Assembly: GCF_004283175.1 (NCBI RefSeq) | Contig: NZ_RXNW01000015.1 | Location: forward strand, 1-64,000 | DNA: 64,000 nucleotides | Direction: 5' to 3' | Source: Legionella longbeachae | GTDB lineage: Bacteria > Pseudomonadota > Gammaproteobacteria > Legionellales > Legionellaceae | Part shown: positions 29,361 through 38,415 of the stretch, piece after piece | Numbering within the stretch: the stretch's first letter is position 1 | How the letters are laid out: every line of letters starts with the position of its first letter | Program-made: the position numbers and the translations under genes | The notes under the pieces: generated by a model | The model's input: only the letters and a program-made list of their open reading frames with translations | Told to the model about the DNA's origin: nothing | The model's database searches: none

Positions 29361-29960
29361 TTAATGCTCTATGTAGGACACCACAAAATGAGCCAGTTCT
29401 GCGGTAAATATTTGTGTTGCTTTATTGGCTGCAATTACACCACCATAAGGGGTATCACTTGGACATGGAACACTTAAGTTAATAATGCGTGAGCCTAATA
29501 TTTTATTGTCACTAACATGAGTTAAAACTATCTTCACCGAAAACTCGATAACACTGGGCTTTTTGAGAAAGTTTTGATTTAGATAAAGAAGTTGGCTATC
29601 TAATCGATAATCTGCACCCAAAGCATACGCATTAGAAGTAACTGCTTCAAAAAGATTTGTCTTTTGTAGGCTTTGCAAGATTAATGGATAAAGCATATCA
29701 GCGGGAGGATTTACCCAGGCATTTTTTGCAAAAGCCTCAAGCTCGTAAGGTCTTTTTATATAGAGCATCTGTTCTGTTTGATAACCACCAGCAGCATCAG
29801 GGGCAGTAACCAATAAAGTAATAGGCATAGGTTTTTTGGCCAACTGCTTTGCACTAAAGGCACTTAATTGGTATTGATCTTTTACAGAAATTCTAACAGG
29901 TGAGCATGCGCTAAGTATTACAGCACTTAAACCCAAAAGACAAACAGCCAATTTTTTCAT
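29361..29960 (-). CDS. ABC-transport auxiliary lipoprotein (MlaD/PqiC type)
   Basis: 199 residues. Lipobox LSAC (Cys19). The mature part fits the ABC-type transport auxiliary component family (PqiC/YmbA-like): [22 protein letters not shown], a [16 protein letters not shown] strand (tyrosine loop), and a C-terminal [19 protein letters not shown] helix. Such lipoproteins work in the outer membrane with MCE proteins to move lipids. It is last in a four-gene operon (permease, ATPase, MCE, lipoprotein), 3 bases from the MCE gene. Confidence 0.85.
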   Translation of the reverse strand: MKKLAVCLLGLSAVILSACSPVRISVKDQYQLSAFSAKQLAKKPMPITLLVTAPDAAGGYQTEQMLYIKRPYELEAFAKNAWVNPPADMLYPLILQSLQKTNLFEAVTSNAYALGADYRLDSQLLYLNQNFLKKPSVIEFSVKIVLTHVSDNKILGSRIINLSVPCPSDTPYGGVIAANKATQIFTAELAHFVVSYIEH

Positions 29961-29963
29961 TAT

Positions 29964-30866
29964 TTATTCTCCAGGCCCTGGTTGTGGAGGTTTACTTCCA
30001 CGAATTACTACCGCAGGATTTTGTCGCATTTCACTACTTACTTTTTCAAGGTTTGCCGAAATTGCATTCAATCGACGCAGCAAAATGGTTGCTGGTGGAA
30101 GTGATTCCTGGGAGATTTTATCGAGTGTATTTTTTCCGGAATTCATCGTTTTTGATACGCTATTTCCAGCTTTACTCAAACTTTCTGCCATAAGATTAAA
30201 CTTTGAAATACCCACTTTAAGCTCTTCAATTACATGTGGGAAATCCCGGCTGGTTTTCGCTAGATTTTCCATAAAGACATTCACATTTTTACCATTATCG
30301 GCAATATCTTTAGAAAAACTATCAATATTCGAAAGTATATGTTTTATATGTTTTGCATTTTCTTCATTAAATATACGTTGTGCTTCGGTGGTCACTATAC
30401 CCATATCTTCAGATACTTTTTTCAAAATACTATCCAATTGATTAAAAACAGACGGTTTAGAAGGAATAACTGGATACGGTTCACCAGGCATTTTTGTTAT
30501 AGGGGTCAAATTAGAAGTACTTGCACTCAAACCAATATAACTTACCCCGGTAATCCCCTGGGAATTAAGAGTAGCAAAAGTACTCGTCGTGACTGGAGTC
30601 CCTTCCTCTATATCCAACAAAATTTCAACTTGCCTGGGATCATTTTGATTTAATCTAATTTCTTTAACATAGCCTACTTGCACTCCATTATATTTCACTG
30701 GGGCATCCTGAGTAAGGCCTGAAGCGGCCTCATGCATGTAAACTGTGTAAGTAGTATATTTTTTCTGATTAAAACCAATGGATAACCACAACATTGTAGT
30801 TATAAGTCCCACAAGCAATATGAGTACGACCACGCCCACTATGGTATAATTGGTTTTCGCTTCCAA
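29964..30866 (-). CDS. MCE-domain protein of an Mla-like lipid transporter
   Basis: 300 residues. One N-terminal membrane helix (about 8-30) and a single MCE domain (about 38-117: YTVYMHEAASGLTQDAPVKY, NGVQVGYVKEIRL, GITGVSYIGL). A long helical C-terminal region follows (150-280) and the end is proline-rich. Single-MCE proteins form hexameric rings that carry phospholipid between membranes. The C-terminal helix is longer than in E. coli MlaD (183 aa), more like the MCE proteins of toluene-tolerance or LetB-like systems. Confidence 0.9.
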   Translation of the reverse strand: MEAKTNYTIVGVVVLILLVGLITTMLWLSIGFNQKKYTTYTVYMHEAASGLTQDAPVKYNGVQVGYVKEIRLNQNDPRQVEILLDIEEGTPVTTSTFATLNSQGITGVSYIGLSASTSNLTPITKMPGEPYPVIPSKPSVFNQLDSILKKVSEDMGIVTTEAQRIFNEENAKHIKHILSNIDSFSKDIADNGKNVNVFMENLAKTSRDFPHVIEELKVGISKFNLMAESLSKAGNSVSKTMNSGKNTLDKISQESLPPATILLRRLNAISANLEKVSSEMRQNPAVVIRGSKPPQPGPGE

Positions 30867-30881
30867 AAATATTATCTCCGG

Positions 30882-31619
30882 TTACACTTTGCTAAAATAG
30901 TCTGCGATTATTTTATGCTTATTTTTCATTAATTCTTTAATGGGTTCAATACTTAAAACTTTTCCATCACCAATAAAAGCTACACGATCTGTGGTTCTTT
31001 TCAAGGACTCTATATCATGACTCACCATAACTATAGTAAGCTTTAACGAGTCCCTTAAAAAAACAATTAAATCATCAAAACGTCTTGCGCTCAGCGGATC
31101 TAAACCCGTGGTAGGTTCATCCAAAAATAATAATTCTGGATCCATGGCGATAGCACGCGCCGCAGCTGCTCTTCTTTGCATACCCCCACTCAACTCAGAA
31201 GGCAATTTTCCTGCTGCCTCTGTTGGAAGACCCACTAAAGCTATTTTTAATAAAGCCAATTCATGCATAAACTCAGGTTCAAGGCTAGTAAACTCTTGCA
31301 TAGGAAACATCACATTTTCCAATACGGTCATTGACGAAAATAACGCACTATGTTGAAAAAGCATCCCCCAACGACGACGAAGAGAAAGTGCCTCTTGAGC
31401 ATCAAGATGACTAATATTCTGACCAAAGACTCTAATGTCTCCAGCTGTCGGCTTCATTAACATCAGCACACTACGTAATATTGTTGTTTTTCCGCTTCCA
31501 GAGCCACCAATGATGGCTAAAATTTCTCCTTTTTGCACGGTTAAATCGACACCAGAGTGTACCCATTGACCACCAAGGTAATTCTTCAGGCCTTTGATTT
31601 CAATAATGGATTCACTCAT
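30882..31619 (-). CDS. ABC transporter ATPase, MlaF-like
   Basis: 245 residues. Walker A GGSGSGKTTILR (about 38-49), Q-loop LFQHSALF, signature LSGGMQRRAAAARAIA and Walker B LLFLDEPTTGLDP, all standard. The LSGGM form and absence of other domains match MlaF/Ttg2A of lipid-transport MCE systems. It works with the MlaE-like permease, whose stop codon lies directly before its ATG (adjacent), in the inner membrane. Confidence 0.93.
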   Translation of the reverse strand: MSESIIEIKGLKNYLGGQWVHSGVDLTVQKGEILAIIGGSGSGKTTILRSVLMLMKPTAGDIRVFGQNISHLDAQEALSLRRRWGMLFQHSALFSSMTVLENVMFPMQEFTSLEPEFMHELALLKIALVGLPTEAAGKLPSELSGGMQRRAAAARAIAMDPELLFLDEPTTGLDPLSARRFDDLIVFLRDSLKLTIVMVSHDIESLKRTTDRVAFIGDGKVLSIEPIKELMKNKHKIIADYFSKV

Positions 31620-32747
31620 TTACCAATGCATCCGGCTGTAAATCACTGAATAAATTGCATCAGCAATGATAATCAGAAATAGTGCTTGTACTACACTTTT
31701 AGTTGTTTGACTTCCAATATTTTTTTCTGTCCCTGCTTCAACTTTAAACCCTTGAAAACATCCCACCAAAGCAATTAATAATGCAAAAGCAGGTGCTTTA
31801 TAAAGTCCTAAATTCAGCTGAGAAAGTCCAACGGTATCTCTTAGTCGTTGCAAAAAGTCAGTAAAGTTAATGCCTAACATGTTATTGGACATAATCATTG
31901 AGCCTAAAATACTAAAAAGATCGGACCAAAAAATCAATAAAGGAAATGCGATCAATAATCCAATAACTTTAGGCAGAACTAATAACTCTGTAGGGGAAAG
32001 TCCCATAGTGAGTAGAGCATCCACTTCTTCATTCAATTTCATACTGCCAATTTGCGCTGTAAAAGCGGAGCTAGTTCGTCCAGCAACAATAATAGCAGTA
32101 ATTAACGGTGCAAACTCACGGAAAATAGCCATCCCTGACAGATAAGCAATAAAGCTATTGGCGCCGTATGTTTGGAGTTGCAATCCCATCTGATAAGCTA
32201 GAACAACTCCAATTAAAAAAGAAAGTAAAGCAAGGATAGGTAAAGCGGTTACTCCAGTGGTATAGATATTAGAAATAATACTCGGCAATTGAAATCGTCG
32301 CCAATTACCGAATGCCTCAATTATTTTTGTAGTTAAATCACCAACTAAAACAAGAAGGCCATCTACTTGGCGAAATTTATTCTCTGATTCTTTACCTAAT
32401 TGGTAAAAGAGGTTCTCTTTTGGGGCAGAAGGAATATGATAATCCAAAATATCCTTCTTTGATTTAATGAGCTCCAAAAGTTGTTGCTGTGTTTCGGTAA
32501 AGTCAGTTAATTCAACTTGGTTTTCTCGTTGCTCCAACTTATCAATACACTTGATTAATGCTAAAGCGCCGGCGCTATCAAAGTGACTAATCCCTTCCCC
32601 ACTGATTGTTACTTTTTTTGTTTCAGGTAACTCATCGGCACTAAATCGCTTCACCAAGCTGTCAATTTGTAAAACAGACCAAATACCAGTACAGTGATAT
32701 CTGATACGTTCTTTATCAAAAGTGATTTGCGCGCTATTTTGTACCAT
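31620..32747 (-). CDS. MlaE-like permease with N-terminal STAS domain
   Basis: 375 residues. The N-terminal 100 residues form a STAS-type domain (ISHFDSAGALALIKCIDKLE), fused to a MlaE permease (about 150-370: GVVLAYQMGLQLQTYGAN, REFAPLITAIIVAGRTSSAF, ALLTMGLSPTELLVLPKV). In E. coli the STAS protein MlaB is separate; here it is fused, as in many other bacteria. First gene of the four-gene Mla-type operon, likely transcribed from about 32.8 kb. It probably moves phospholipids between the membranes. Confidence 0.9.
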   Translation of the reverse strand: MVQNSAQITFDKERIRYHCTGIWSVLQIDSLVKRFSADELPETKKVTISGEGISHFDSAGALALIKCIDKLEQRENQVELTDFTETQQQLLELIKSKKDILDYHIPSAPKENLFYQLGKESENKFRQVDGLLVLVGDLTTKIIEAFGNWRRFQLPSIISNIYTTGVTALPILALLSFLIGVVLAYQMGLQLQTYGANSFIAYLSGMAIFREFAPLITAIIVAGRTSSAFTAQIGSMKLNEEVDALLTMGLSPTELLVLPKVIGLLIAFPLLIFWSDLFSILGSMIMSNNMLGINFTDFLQRLRDTVGLSQLNLGLYKAPAFALLIALVGCFQGFKVEAGTEKNIGSQTTKSVVQALFLIIIADAIYSVIYSRMHW

Positions 32748-32942
32748 AGTTATCTATTTTGAAAAATAATCCCAAGAATAATATGAATATTCTAGAAGAG
32801 CAAAAACTAAGGACTATAGTATCATAATACTTGATCATTCTGATAGTTTATAACGTTCTATGCCATATTATTAAATTAAGCATCGCGTGCACACTGACTT
32901 TTACTGCAGCGGAGCGATGCCAACTATTAAAGATTGGGTTTC

Positions 32943-33869
32943 TTAAACAGTCACAGCAATTGCATTAATTGATGTACATAGATTTTCAACCTTTTTACCC
33001 GTATCAGTTGCAGGTTTAAGCCAGGAAAGTTGTCCTTTATAGATTGAATATCCTGCTTGAGCAAATCCAGCAGTAAAGATTAGTGCGGCTAAATTTGCCA
33101 AGAAAGATTTCCATCCTCGATGTTCCTGTAATATTTTTACATTATCATTATCTTCTTTAAGAGTAGTTTGGCTGTTGATTTTAAAAGCATCCAAATTTCC
33201 ATCGATGATGTATTGGTTGGCTAAACGAGAAATTTCGCTATAAATACTTTTAGCAGCCTCAGAAGCTTTTTGGTATTTATTCGCTTGAGCTTGATTTCCT
33301 TTATTACGATTTTCTTCATATTTAGCCTCAAGCTCTTCCTGCTTCAGCTTGAAAGCTCTTAACTGGACGTTAACTTGTAATAGATGAGCTTCTCGTTCCC
33401 TTATAGTTCGGGGATCTAAAGAGTTTTCTTGTATCGCTTTTTCTGAACTCAAAGTAGTACCATGAGCATCTTTTTGCTGACTTCCTTGATTACCACTTTC
33501 AACAAGTCCCATATTTGGTACTATTTCTTTAACTACTATATTATCGACATCTAAATTAAGTGACTCACTTATTAAATGCTCTTGTGTTTGCTGTAATTTT
33601 ACTTGTTCGGAAGGAGAAGGAAATTGTTTTTTGAGATCTAATTTTAATTGAGTTATCTCCTCATCCAATTTTCTCAGCCGTTGTATGTGGTATTCAGTTA
33701 GTTTAGAAGAAATAATAAAAAAATTTTTTCCCTTTTTTTCTTCATATTTTTTTTGACTCTTGGAAAATTCCTCATAGGATTTACAGTTTTTGAATTGTTC
33801 GATAACTTCCAATCGTCTTTTTTCAGCCAATAGAAAAGATTTCATTTCAGCTTGAGCACGTTTTCCCAT
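32943..33869 (-). CDS. Coiled-coil protein with C-terminal membrane segment, candidate effector
   Basis: 308 residues from the ATG at 33869, chosen because GGGAG lies 5 bases before it; an earlier in-frame start at 33893 lacks this. Mainly charged helices: about 1-85 (KSYEEFSKSQKKYEEKKGK) and 155-215 (LRAFKLKQEELEAKYEENRN) look like coiled coils. A hydrophobic segment at about 262-282 (FLANLAALIFTAGFAQAGYS) follows. There is no signal peptide. This layout is common among Dot/Icm effectors that anchor to host membranes. I do not recognise a family; function is not inferred beyond that. Confidence 0.55.
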   Translation of the reverse strand: MGKRAQAEMKSFLLAEKRRLEVIEQFKNCKSYEEFSKSQKKYEEKKGKNFFIISSKLTEYHIQRLRKLDEEITQLKLDLKKQFPSPSEQVKLQQTQEHLISESLNLDVDNIVVKEIVPNMGLVESGNQGSQQKDAHGTTLSSEKAIQENSLDPRTIREREAHLLQVNVQLRAFKLKQEELEAKYEENRNKGNQAQANKYQKASEAAKSIYSEISRLANQYIIDGNLDAFKINSQTTLKEDNDNVKILQEHRGWKSFLANLAALIFTAGFAQAGYSIYKGQLSWLKPATDTGKKVENLCTSINAIAVTV

Positions 33870-34283
33870 TTCATCTCCCTTAATCCAACACACAAAGAGC
33901 GATTAATTTACACTGAACACAAAATAAATACCATAAATTTAAAATAAAAACATTTTACGTATTGTAATTTATTGTATTAAATGAATTTTTTTGATCCTTA
34001 AAAACAAAAATATATTGATAATATATTTATCGGATCTTTTTTGATTATCTGCATTTTGAAATTATCAAAATTTAGCGCTAATGCCGATTCTTATTGAGAC
34101 CAGGTCTTTAAAATCGCTTTAGGAAAAATAAATTTGCTATAGCTTATGTATTACACAAACAACATAAACAAAATCTAGGCTATAATACAACTAAATCATA
34201 TAAGCGATAAGTTTTAAGTAGTTTGCTTCCCTATTTTATGATAAAATAACCTCATTTATTCGCAAAAACGTAAAAATTTAGGT
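33870..34283. other. Intergenic region before the HMG-CoA reductase operon
   Basis: About 410 very AT-rich bases between divergent genes. It must carry the promoters of both. A TATAATACAACT stretch near 34181 and TATGATAAAATAA near 34236 look like -10 elements toward the right, but no clear operator was seen. A short upstream ORF begins at 34284. Confidence 0.35.
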
Positions 34284-34355
34284 ATGCAAGACAACTACAG
34301 CCACTTTGAACAATGCAAAAACGACCTTATTAAACTTGGCGTTAATGCCGGCTAA
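34284..34355 (+). CDS. 23-codon upstream ORF (possible leader peptide)
   Basis: ATG to TAA encoding MQDNYSHFEQCKNDLIKLGV followed by NAG. It ends 13 bases before the HMG-CoA reductase ATG, and its stop region lies just before that gene's AAGGAG. Composition looks protein-like, not random. It may be a leader coupling translation to the main gene or the stub of a degraded gene. No ribosome binding site is strong before its ATG. Confidence 0.3.
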   Translation: MQDNYSHFEQCKNDLIKLGVNAG

Positions 34356-34368
34356 CCAAGGAGAAAGC

Positions 34369-35667
34369 ATGCCTCTAGCTTCTAATACTGATGAATTATT
34401 CCGCGGATTCTCAAAACTTTCACGTGAAGAACGATTTAAACGGTTGTTAGCCTTGGGGGCAATCAATGCAGAAGACATCGCATTTCTTAAAAATGGAGGT
34501 ATAAAAGATTTAAACTTGGCGGATAAACTTATTGAGAATGTTATAGGCTACTTTCAGCTTCCTCTAGGTGTAGCAACCAACTTTAATATTAATGGACAAG
34601 ATTATGTTATTCCCATGGCTGTTGAAGAAACTTCAATTATTGCTGCTTTGTCAAAATCAGCCAAATGGATTAGGCAATGTGGTGATATAAAAACATGGGT
34701 ACAAGGTGAATGCATTTTAGGTCAAATTCAATTAGCCAAAGTTAAAGATTTCAATAAATTTTCTCAAATTTTTGATGAAAATCGTGCCTACCTGATTAGC
34801 AAAGCAAATAAAGATGTAGCAGAGAATATGGTAAAGCGTGGTGGTGGTGTTATTGATCTGCAACTACGTCTTCTCAAAAGAGAAGACGGCCAAGAAATGG
34901 TTGTTATCCATTTAACGATGAATAGCTGTGATGCGATGGGTGCTAATATCATTAATCAAGTACTTGAATACTTAAAGTCACCTATAGAGCAATTAACAGG
35001 TGAAGAAGTCACCATGTGTATTTTATCAAACTTAAACGACCAAAAGTTAACTACATCCCAAGTAACCATCCATAAAATTGATCCCGTTCTAGGCCAAAAA
35101 CTTCAAGAGGCTTCTCTTTTTGCTGAAATGGATCCTTATAGAGCAGCAACACATAATAAAGGGGTAATGAATGGAATCGATCCGGTCTTAATTGCAACTG
35201 GCAATGATTGGCGAGCAGTAGAAGCAGGAGTTCATGCTTATGCAGCGCGTAATGGTCAATATCAAGCGATCACGCGTTGGCGTTATGAAGATGATACCCT
35301 CACTGGCCAACTTACAGCGCCTATTATAGTAGGTACTATAGGTGGAGTTACTTCGCTCCATCCTACTGCTCAAATGTGCCTACGAATGATGAATATTTCT
35401 TCTGCAAACCAACTATCTCAAGTTATCGCTGCAGTAGGACTTGTACAAAATTTAGGTGCAATTAAAGCGTTATGCACAGAGGGAATTATTCAAGGTCATA
35501 TGAAACTTCATATTGACAATTTACTCCTCGCAGCAGGAGCGAACGAAAGTGAGATGCCTCTTCTTAAAGAGCATTTACAAAAATGGCTCGCTTTACATAA
35601 ACGTATCAGCTTGAATAATGCTCATGATTTATTGGCAAAAATTAGACAAACTCCAATTGCAGTATGA
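34369..35667 (+). CDS. mvaA: Hydroxymethylglutaryl-CoA reductase, class II
   Basis: 432 residues from the ATG at 34369, which has AAGGAG 5 bases upstream; a longer frame from TTG at 34306 has no such site. Features: FRGFSKLSREERFKRLLALG at the N-terminus, ENVIGYFQLPLGVATNF with catalytic Glu, MNSCDAMGANIINQV with the Asp, and ATGNDWRAVEAGVHAYAAR. These are class II (bacterial) HMG-CoA reductase motifs. It reduces HMG-CoA to mevalonate. It starts the second mevalonate operon, with phosphomevalonate kinase overlapping its stop by 4 bases. Confidence 0.95.
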   Translation: MPLASNTDELFRGFSKLSREERFKRLLALGAINAEDIAFLKNGGIKDLNLADKLIENVIGYFQLPLGVATNFNINGQDYVIPMAVEETSIIAALSKSAKWIRQCGDIKTWVQGECILGQIQLAKVKDFNKFSQIFDENRAYLISKANKDVAENMVKRGGGVIDLQLRLLKREDGQEMVVIHLTMNSCDAMGANIINQVLEYLKSPIEQLTGEEVTMCILSNLNDQKLTTSQVTIHKIDPVLGQKLQEASLFAEMDPYRAATHNKGVMNGIDPVLIATGNDWRAVEAGVHAYAARNGQYQAITRWRYEDDTLTGQLTAPIIVGTIGGVTSLHPTAQMCLRMMNISSANQLSQVIAAVGLVQNLGAIKALCTEGIIQGHMKLHIDNLLLAAGANESEMPLLKEHLQKWLALHKRISLNNAHDLLAKIRQTPIAV

Positions 35668-36545
35668 AATGGTTAGTTCCTGCAAAAACATTTCTATTAG
35701 GTGAATATGCTGCAATAGCTGGGGCATCAGCAATTCTTATAACCACGTCCCCTTGTTTTCAGCTTATCCTAACGTATAAAAGCAATAAAATGTCAGAAAT
35801 TCACCCCCAATCTCCGGCAGGAGTTTGGTGGCAACAACAAAACTTAGATCAAGGATTAATCTGGAACGATCCCTATGCAAAACGAGGAGGCTTGGGGGCA
35901 TCCAGTGCACAATTTTTAGCAAGTTATTTAGCAAGCTGCTTTCTCAAAGAAAAGGAACCTAATTTAGATGACATGCTCAATGCTTATTATAAAGTATCAT
36001 GGACAGGGTCTGGGCTAAAGCCTAGTGGGTATGATGTTATAGCACAGGCTCAACACGGTTGTGTATTTGTTAATAGACATAAAAAAATGATTCAATCTTA
36101 TGGATGGCCATTCCAGGATCTATCTTTCTTCCTAATTCATACAGGAGTAAAACTAGCAACACATCATCATTTGCAAACTACCACCTTACCTGATGAAATT
36201 GACTATTTATCTTCTTTAGTTGATGAGGCTAAGCTGGCATTTGAGCAAACTGACTCTGCAAAACTAATTGCAACTATTAACAATTATCATAAAAAACTAG
36301 TTGAATTGAATTTAGTTGCAGAACACAGTTTAAATTTGATAAATCGACTTAAAGAATATACTGAAATACTTGCAATCAAAGGTTGCGGTGCTTTAGGTTC
36401 AGACGTTATCTTACTCGTTACTGCAAGTCATAAAGCCCAAACTCTAGAGAGTCGCTTAAAATTGAACCATTGCACAATTTTAGCTTCTGAAAAAAACATC
36501 TATTTTATAAGTCAAAATTTAATGTCTTTATCCCAATTTTGTTAA
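35664..36545 (+). CDS. Phosphomevalonate kinase (GHMP type)
   Basis: 293 residues. N-terminal KTFLLGEYAAIAGASAILI and the ATP-binding loop RGGLGASSAQFLASYLAS (about 71-88); SGLKPSGYDVIAQAQHG and the C-terminal IKGCGALGSDVILLV complete a GHMP kinase. Position after HMG-CoA reductase (ATGA overlap) and absence of another candidate point to phosphorylation of mevalonate 5-phosphate. It is shorter than many phosphomevalonate kinases (330-360 aa). The role rests on fold and neighbours together. Confidence 0.85.
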   Translation: MKWLVPAKTFLLGEYAAIAGASAILITTSPCFQLILTYKSNKMSEIHPQSPAGVWWQQQNLDQGLIWNDPYAKRGGLGASSAQFLASYLASCFLKEKEPNLDDMLNAYYKVSWTGSGLKPSGYDVIAQAQHGCVFVNRHKKMIQSYGWPFQDLSFFLIHTGVKLATHHHLQTTTLPDEIDYLSSLVDEAKLAFEQTDSAKLIATINNYHKKLVELNLVAEHSLNLINRLKEYTEILAIKGCGALGSDVILLVTASHKAQTLESRLKLNHCTILASEKNIYFISQNLMSLSQFC

Positions 36546-36654
36546 TCCTTTGCTCCTCAATACCAAAAAATAACAAAAAAATGATAAAAATAAGAGAAAC
36601 ATGATAAAAAGACTTGAAATTCTATGCTAATCCGGTATTATTCGAGCCTCTTCA

Positions 36655-36730
36655 GGGCCGTTAGCTCAGGTGGTAGAGCAGGAGGCTTTTAACCTCTGTG
36701 TCATAGGTTCGAATCCTATACGGCCCACCA
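36655..36730 (+). tRNA. tRNA-Lys (TTT)
   Basis: 76 bases including the encoded CCA. Acceptor GGGCCGT pairs with ACGGCCC; anticodon loop CTTTTAA gives anticodon TTT; T-arm GGTTCGAATCC. Followed 35 bases later by an identical copy. Confidence 0.98.
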
Positions 36731-36765
36731 GTTTTATAGTATAGTTATAAATGTTTAGCTCTTTA

Positions 36766-36841
36766 GGGCCGTTAGCTCAGGTGGTAGAGCAGGAGGCTTT
36801 TAACCTCTGTGTCATAGGTTCGAATCCTATACGGCCCACCA
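36766..36841 (+). tRNA. tRNA-Lys (TTT), second copy
   Basis: Identical over all 76 bases to the copy at 36655-36730, including CCA. A tandem duplication with a 35-base spacer; probably one transcript. Confidence 0.98.
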
Positions 36842-36901
36842 ATTTGGTTTCCAGAAATCAACCAAAAGAACAGTTGTAAGAAAAATGAATAAGATCCTAT
36901 T

Positions 36902-36978
36902 GCGCTCGTAGCTCAGCTGGATAGAGTACTTGGCTTCGAACCAAGGTGTCGGGGGTTCGAGTCCCTCCGAGCGCGCCA
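36902..36978 (+). tRNA. tRNA-Arg (TCG)
   Basis: 77 bases with CCA. Acceptor GCGCTCG pairs with CGAGCGC; anticodon loop CTTCGAA gives TCG (reads CGA); T-arm GGGTTCGAGTCCC. Its 3' end borders the integrase gene of the mobile element, so it is the likely insertion site. Confidence 0.98.
36955..36978. other. Probable attL site (tRNA-Arg 3' end)
   Basis: T-loop to CCA of tRNA-Arg, next to the integrase. Tyrosine integrases usually cross over inside such a segment and rebuild the tRNA. The exact core cannot be defined without the attR copy. Confidence 0.5.
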
Positions 36979-37011
36979 TTTAAAATCAAGCACTTAGCTT
37001 CAAAATTTGAC

Positions 37012-38019
37012 CTAGAAACCAAGTTGCGGTGACGAAAACGTGCCCGAAACTCTTGAAGCTGCCTTTTGTAGATGATCACTTGATAAGTGTGCATAACGCA
37101 AAACTGTATCATAATCTGACCATCCTCCTAATTGCTGTAACTCGTGCAATGAAGTGCCATTTTGAACATGCCAGCTTGCCCAGGTATGCCGTAAATCATG
37201 CCATCGAAAATCTTTAATTTTTGCTCGCTTCAAAGCATTATGCCAGGCACGCGTACTACATTTTCCAACGGTCTTTCCATTGTATGTAAAAACATAAGTG
37301 GGATGTTCGCCCTTCTGTCGCTCCAGTATCTCAATTGCTTGAGAATTTAAGGGAACAGGAATGGCTTTTTTTGTTTTGGATTCGTCAGGATGGATTAATG
37401 CATGTTTCCTTTCTAAATCCACTTCTCTCCATTGCAACTTAGTTACATTAGACTGTCTTAAACCAGTTGCTAATGTGAATGCTGCCATTACTTTTAAATG
37501 CGGTGGCAGCTCATCTAGCAACCGATTAGCTTCTTTCGATGTTAACCATCGGATACGTTTATTCTCAAACTTACGCATTCTGATACATGGAACTGAATCT
37601 AGCCATTTCCATTCTTTATGTGCTTTGTTTAAGATTGCTCGAACTATTTCCAATACACGGTTAACCGAAGAAAGTCTAACACCAGTCTTTTCCTTTTCAT
37701 GGGCAATATGCTCGATTAGATCATCATCGATGTCTTTCAAAAGTTTGTTTCTTAGATATGGATCTAACCATGCCAAATGAAACTTATCCGTTTCCAGACT
37801 TCTCTTATGCCCTGATTCCTCAAGCCATCTAATCACTGCATCTATCCATGTTTTTTTAGGTACGGACTTTAGTTTTTTATTTTTCCAAAGTTCTTCCATA
37901 ATCTGGTCATGGAAAAGTTGAGCTTCACCTTTTACCTTAGTTTTAGTGCTTTTTCGTACACGTTCTCCAAGGTAGGTGATATCAACCCACCAGTAACCAT
38001 TTTTTCTTTTGAGGGCCAT
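37012..38019 (-). CDS. int: Tyrosine integrase of the ICE
   Basis: 335 residues. An N-terminal arm-type domain (KRKNGYWWVDITYLGERVRKS) is followed by a SAM-like core-binding domain (about 75-155) and a catalytic domain. The catalytic residues are ATGLRQSNVTKL (first Arg), HDLRHTWASW (His-x-x-Arg) and LGGWSDYDTVLRYAHLS with the Tyr nucleophile. It recombines attP on the circular element with the tRNA-Arg attB. The 5' end overlaps the excisionase-like gene by 88 bases. Its stop lies 34 bases from the tRNA, the classic arrangement. Confidence 0.95.
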   Translation of the reverse strand: MALKRKNGYWWVDITYLGERVRKSTKTKVKGEAQLFHDQIMEELWKNKKLKSVPKKTWIDAVIRWLEESGHKRSLETDKFHLAWLDPYLRNKLLKDIDDDLIEHIAHEKEKTGVRLSSVNRVLEIVRAILNKAHKEWKWLDSVPCIRMRKFENKRIRWLTSKEANRLLDELPPHLKVMAAFTLATGLRQSNVTKLQWREVDLERKHALIHPDESKTKKAIPVPLNSQAIEILERQKGEHPTYVFTYNGKTVGKCSTRAWHNALKRAKIKDFRWHDLRHTWASWHVQNGTSLHELQQLGGWSDYDTVLRYAHLSSDHLQKAASRVSGTFSSPQLGF

Positions 38020-38258
38020 AGTTGATTACTCCTATAACTAACACCCTCCGATGCGTCAGGTGTAGCATACTTGGATCGGATATACATCACAAGATCTTGT
38101 TCAATGAATATCCAACTCCTTCCTATTTTTACAGCAGGCAATTCACCTTTCGCAGCTTTTCTACGCAGTGTTTCTTTATGAGTTCCGAGGAAGATTGATG
38201 CTTCATTGATGTTTAGGGTGCGGTTATAGGTTTGGTGAATAGTATTAAAATGCTTCAT
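37932..38258 (-). CDS. Excisionase-like helix-turn-helix protein
   Basis: 108 residues. The N-terminal half is a MerR/Xis-type winged helix (LNINEASIFLGTHKETLRRK, AAKGELPAVKIGRSWIFIEQ), the HTH_17 excisionase pattern. The C-terminal tail is unlike that domain and overlaps the start of int by 88 bases. It is located upstream of int on the same strand, so it is probably the recombination directionality factor or a regulator of int. Confidence 0.8.
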   Translation of the reverse strand: MKHFNTIHQTYNRTLNINEASIFLGTHKETLRRKAAKGELPAVKIGRSWIFIEQDLVMYIRSKYATPDASEGVSYRSNQLWPSKEKMVTGGLISPTLENVYEKALKLR

Positions 38259-38415
38259 TTATCTATCCCTATTTAAAATGCTCGAAACGTGCATTTATTA
38301 CATCATAATGAGCATTTCATTGCAATAACGATAAATAATAAATAAACAATGTTTATAAAAATTGTTAATGATGGTGTCTAGCGTAGTCGATAAGGTATAA
38401 TTAATTCTTAAGAAG

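Noticed and set aside
30085-30653. Overlapping + strand frames over the MCE gene
   Set aside because: Shadows of the MCE-domain gene, which is clearly coding and in an operon.
36655-36841. Two 76-base repeats with a 35-base spacer, CRISPR-like at first sight
   Set aside because: Both fold as complete tRNA-Lys genes; no further repeat units follow.
36897-37112. 71-codon minus-strand frame over tRNA-Arg
   Set aside because: It is the antisense of the tRNA gene; frames with this GGTRTPDT-type protein pattern are a common annotation error.
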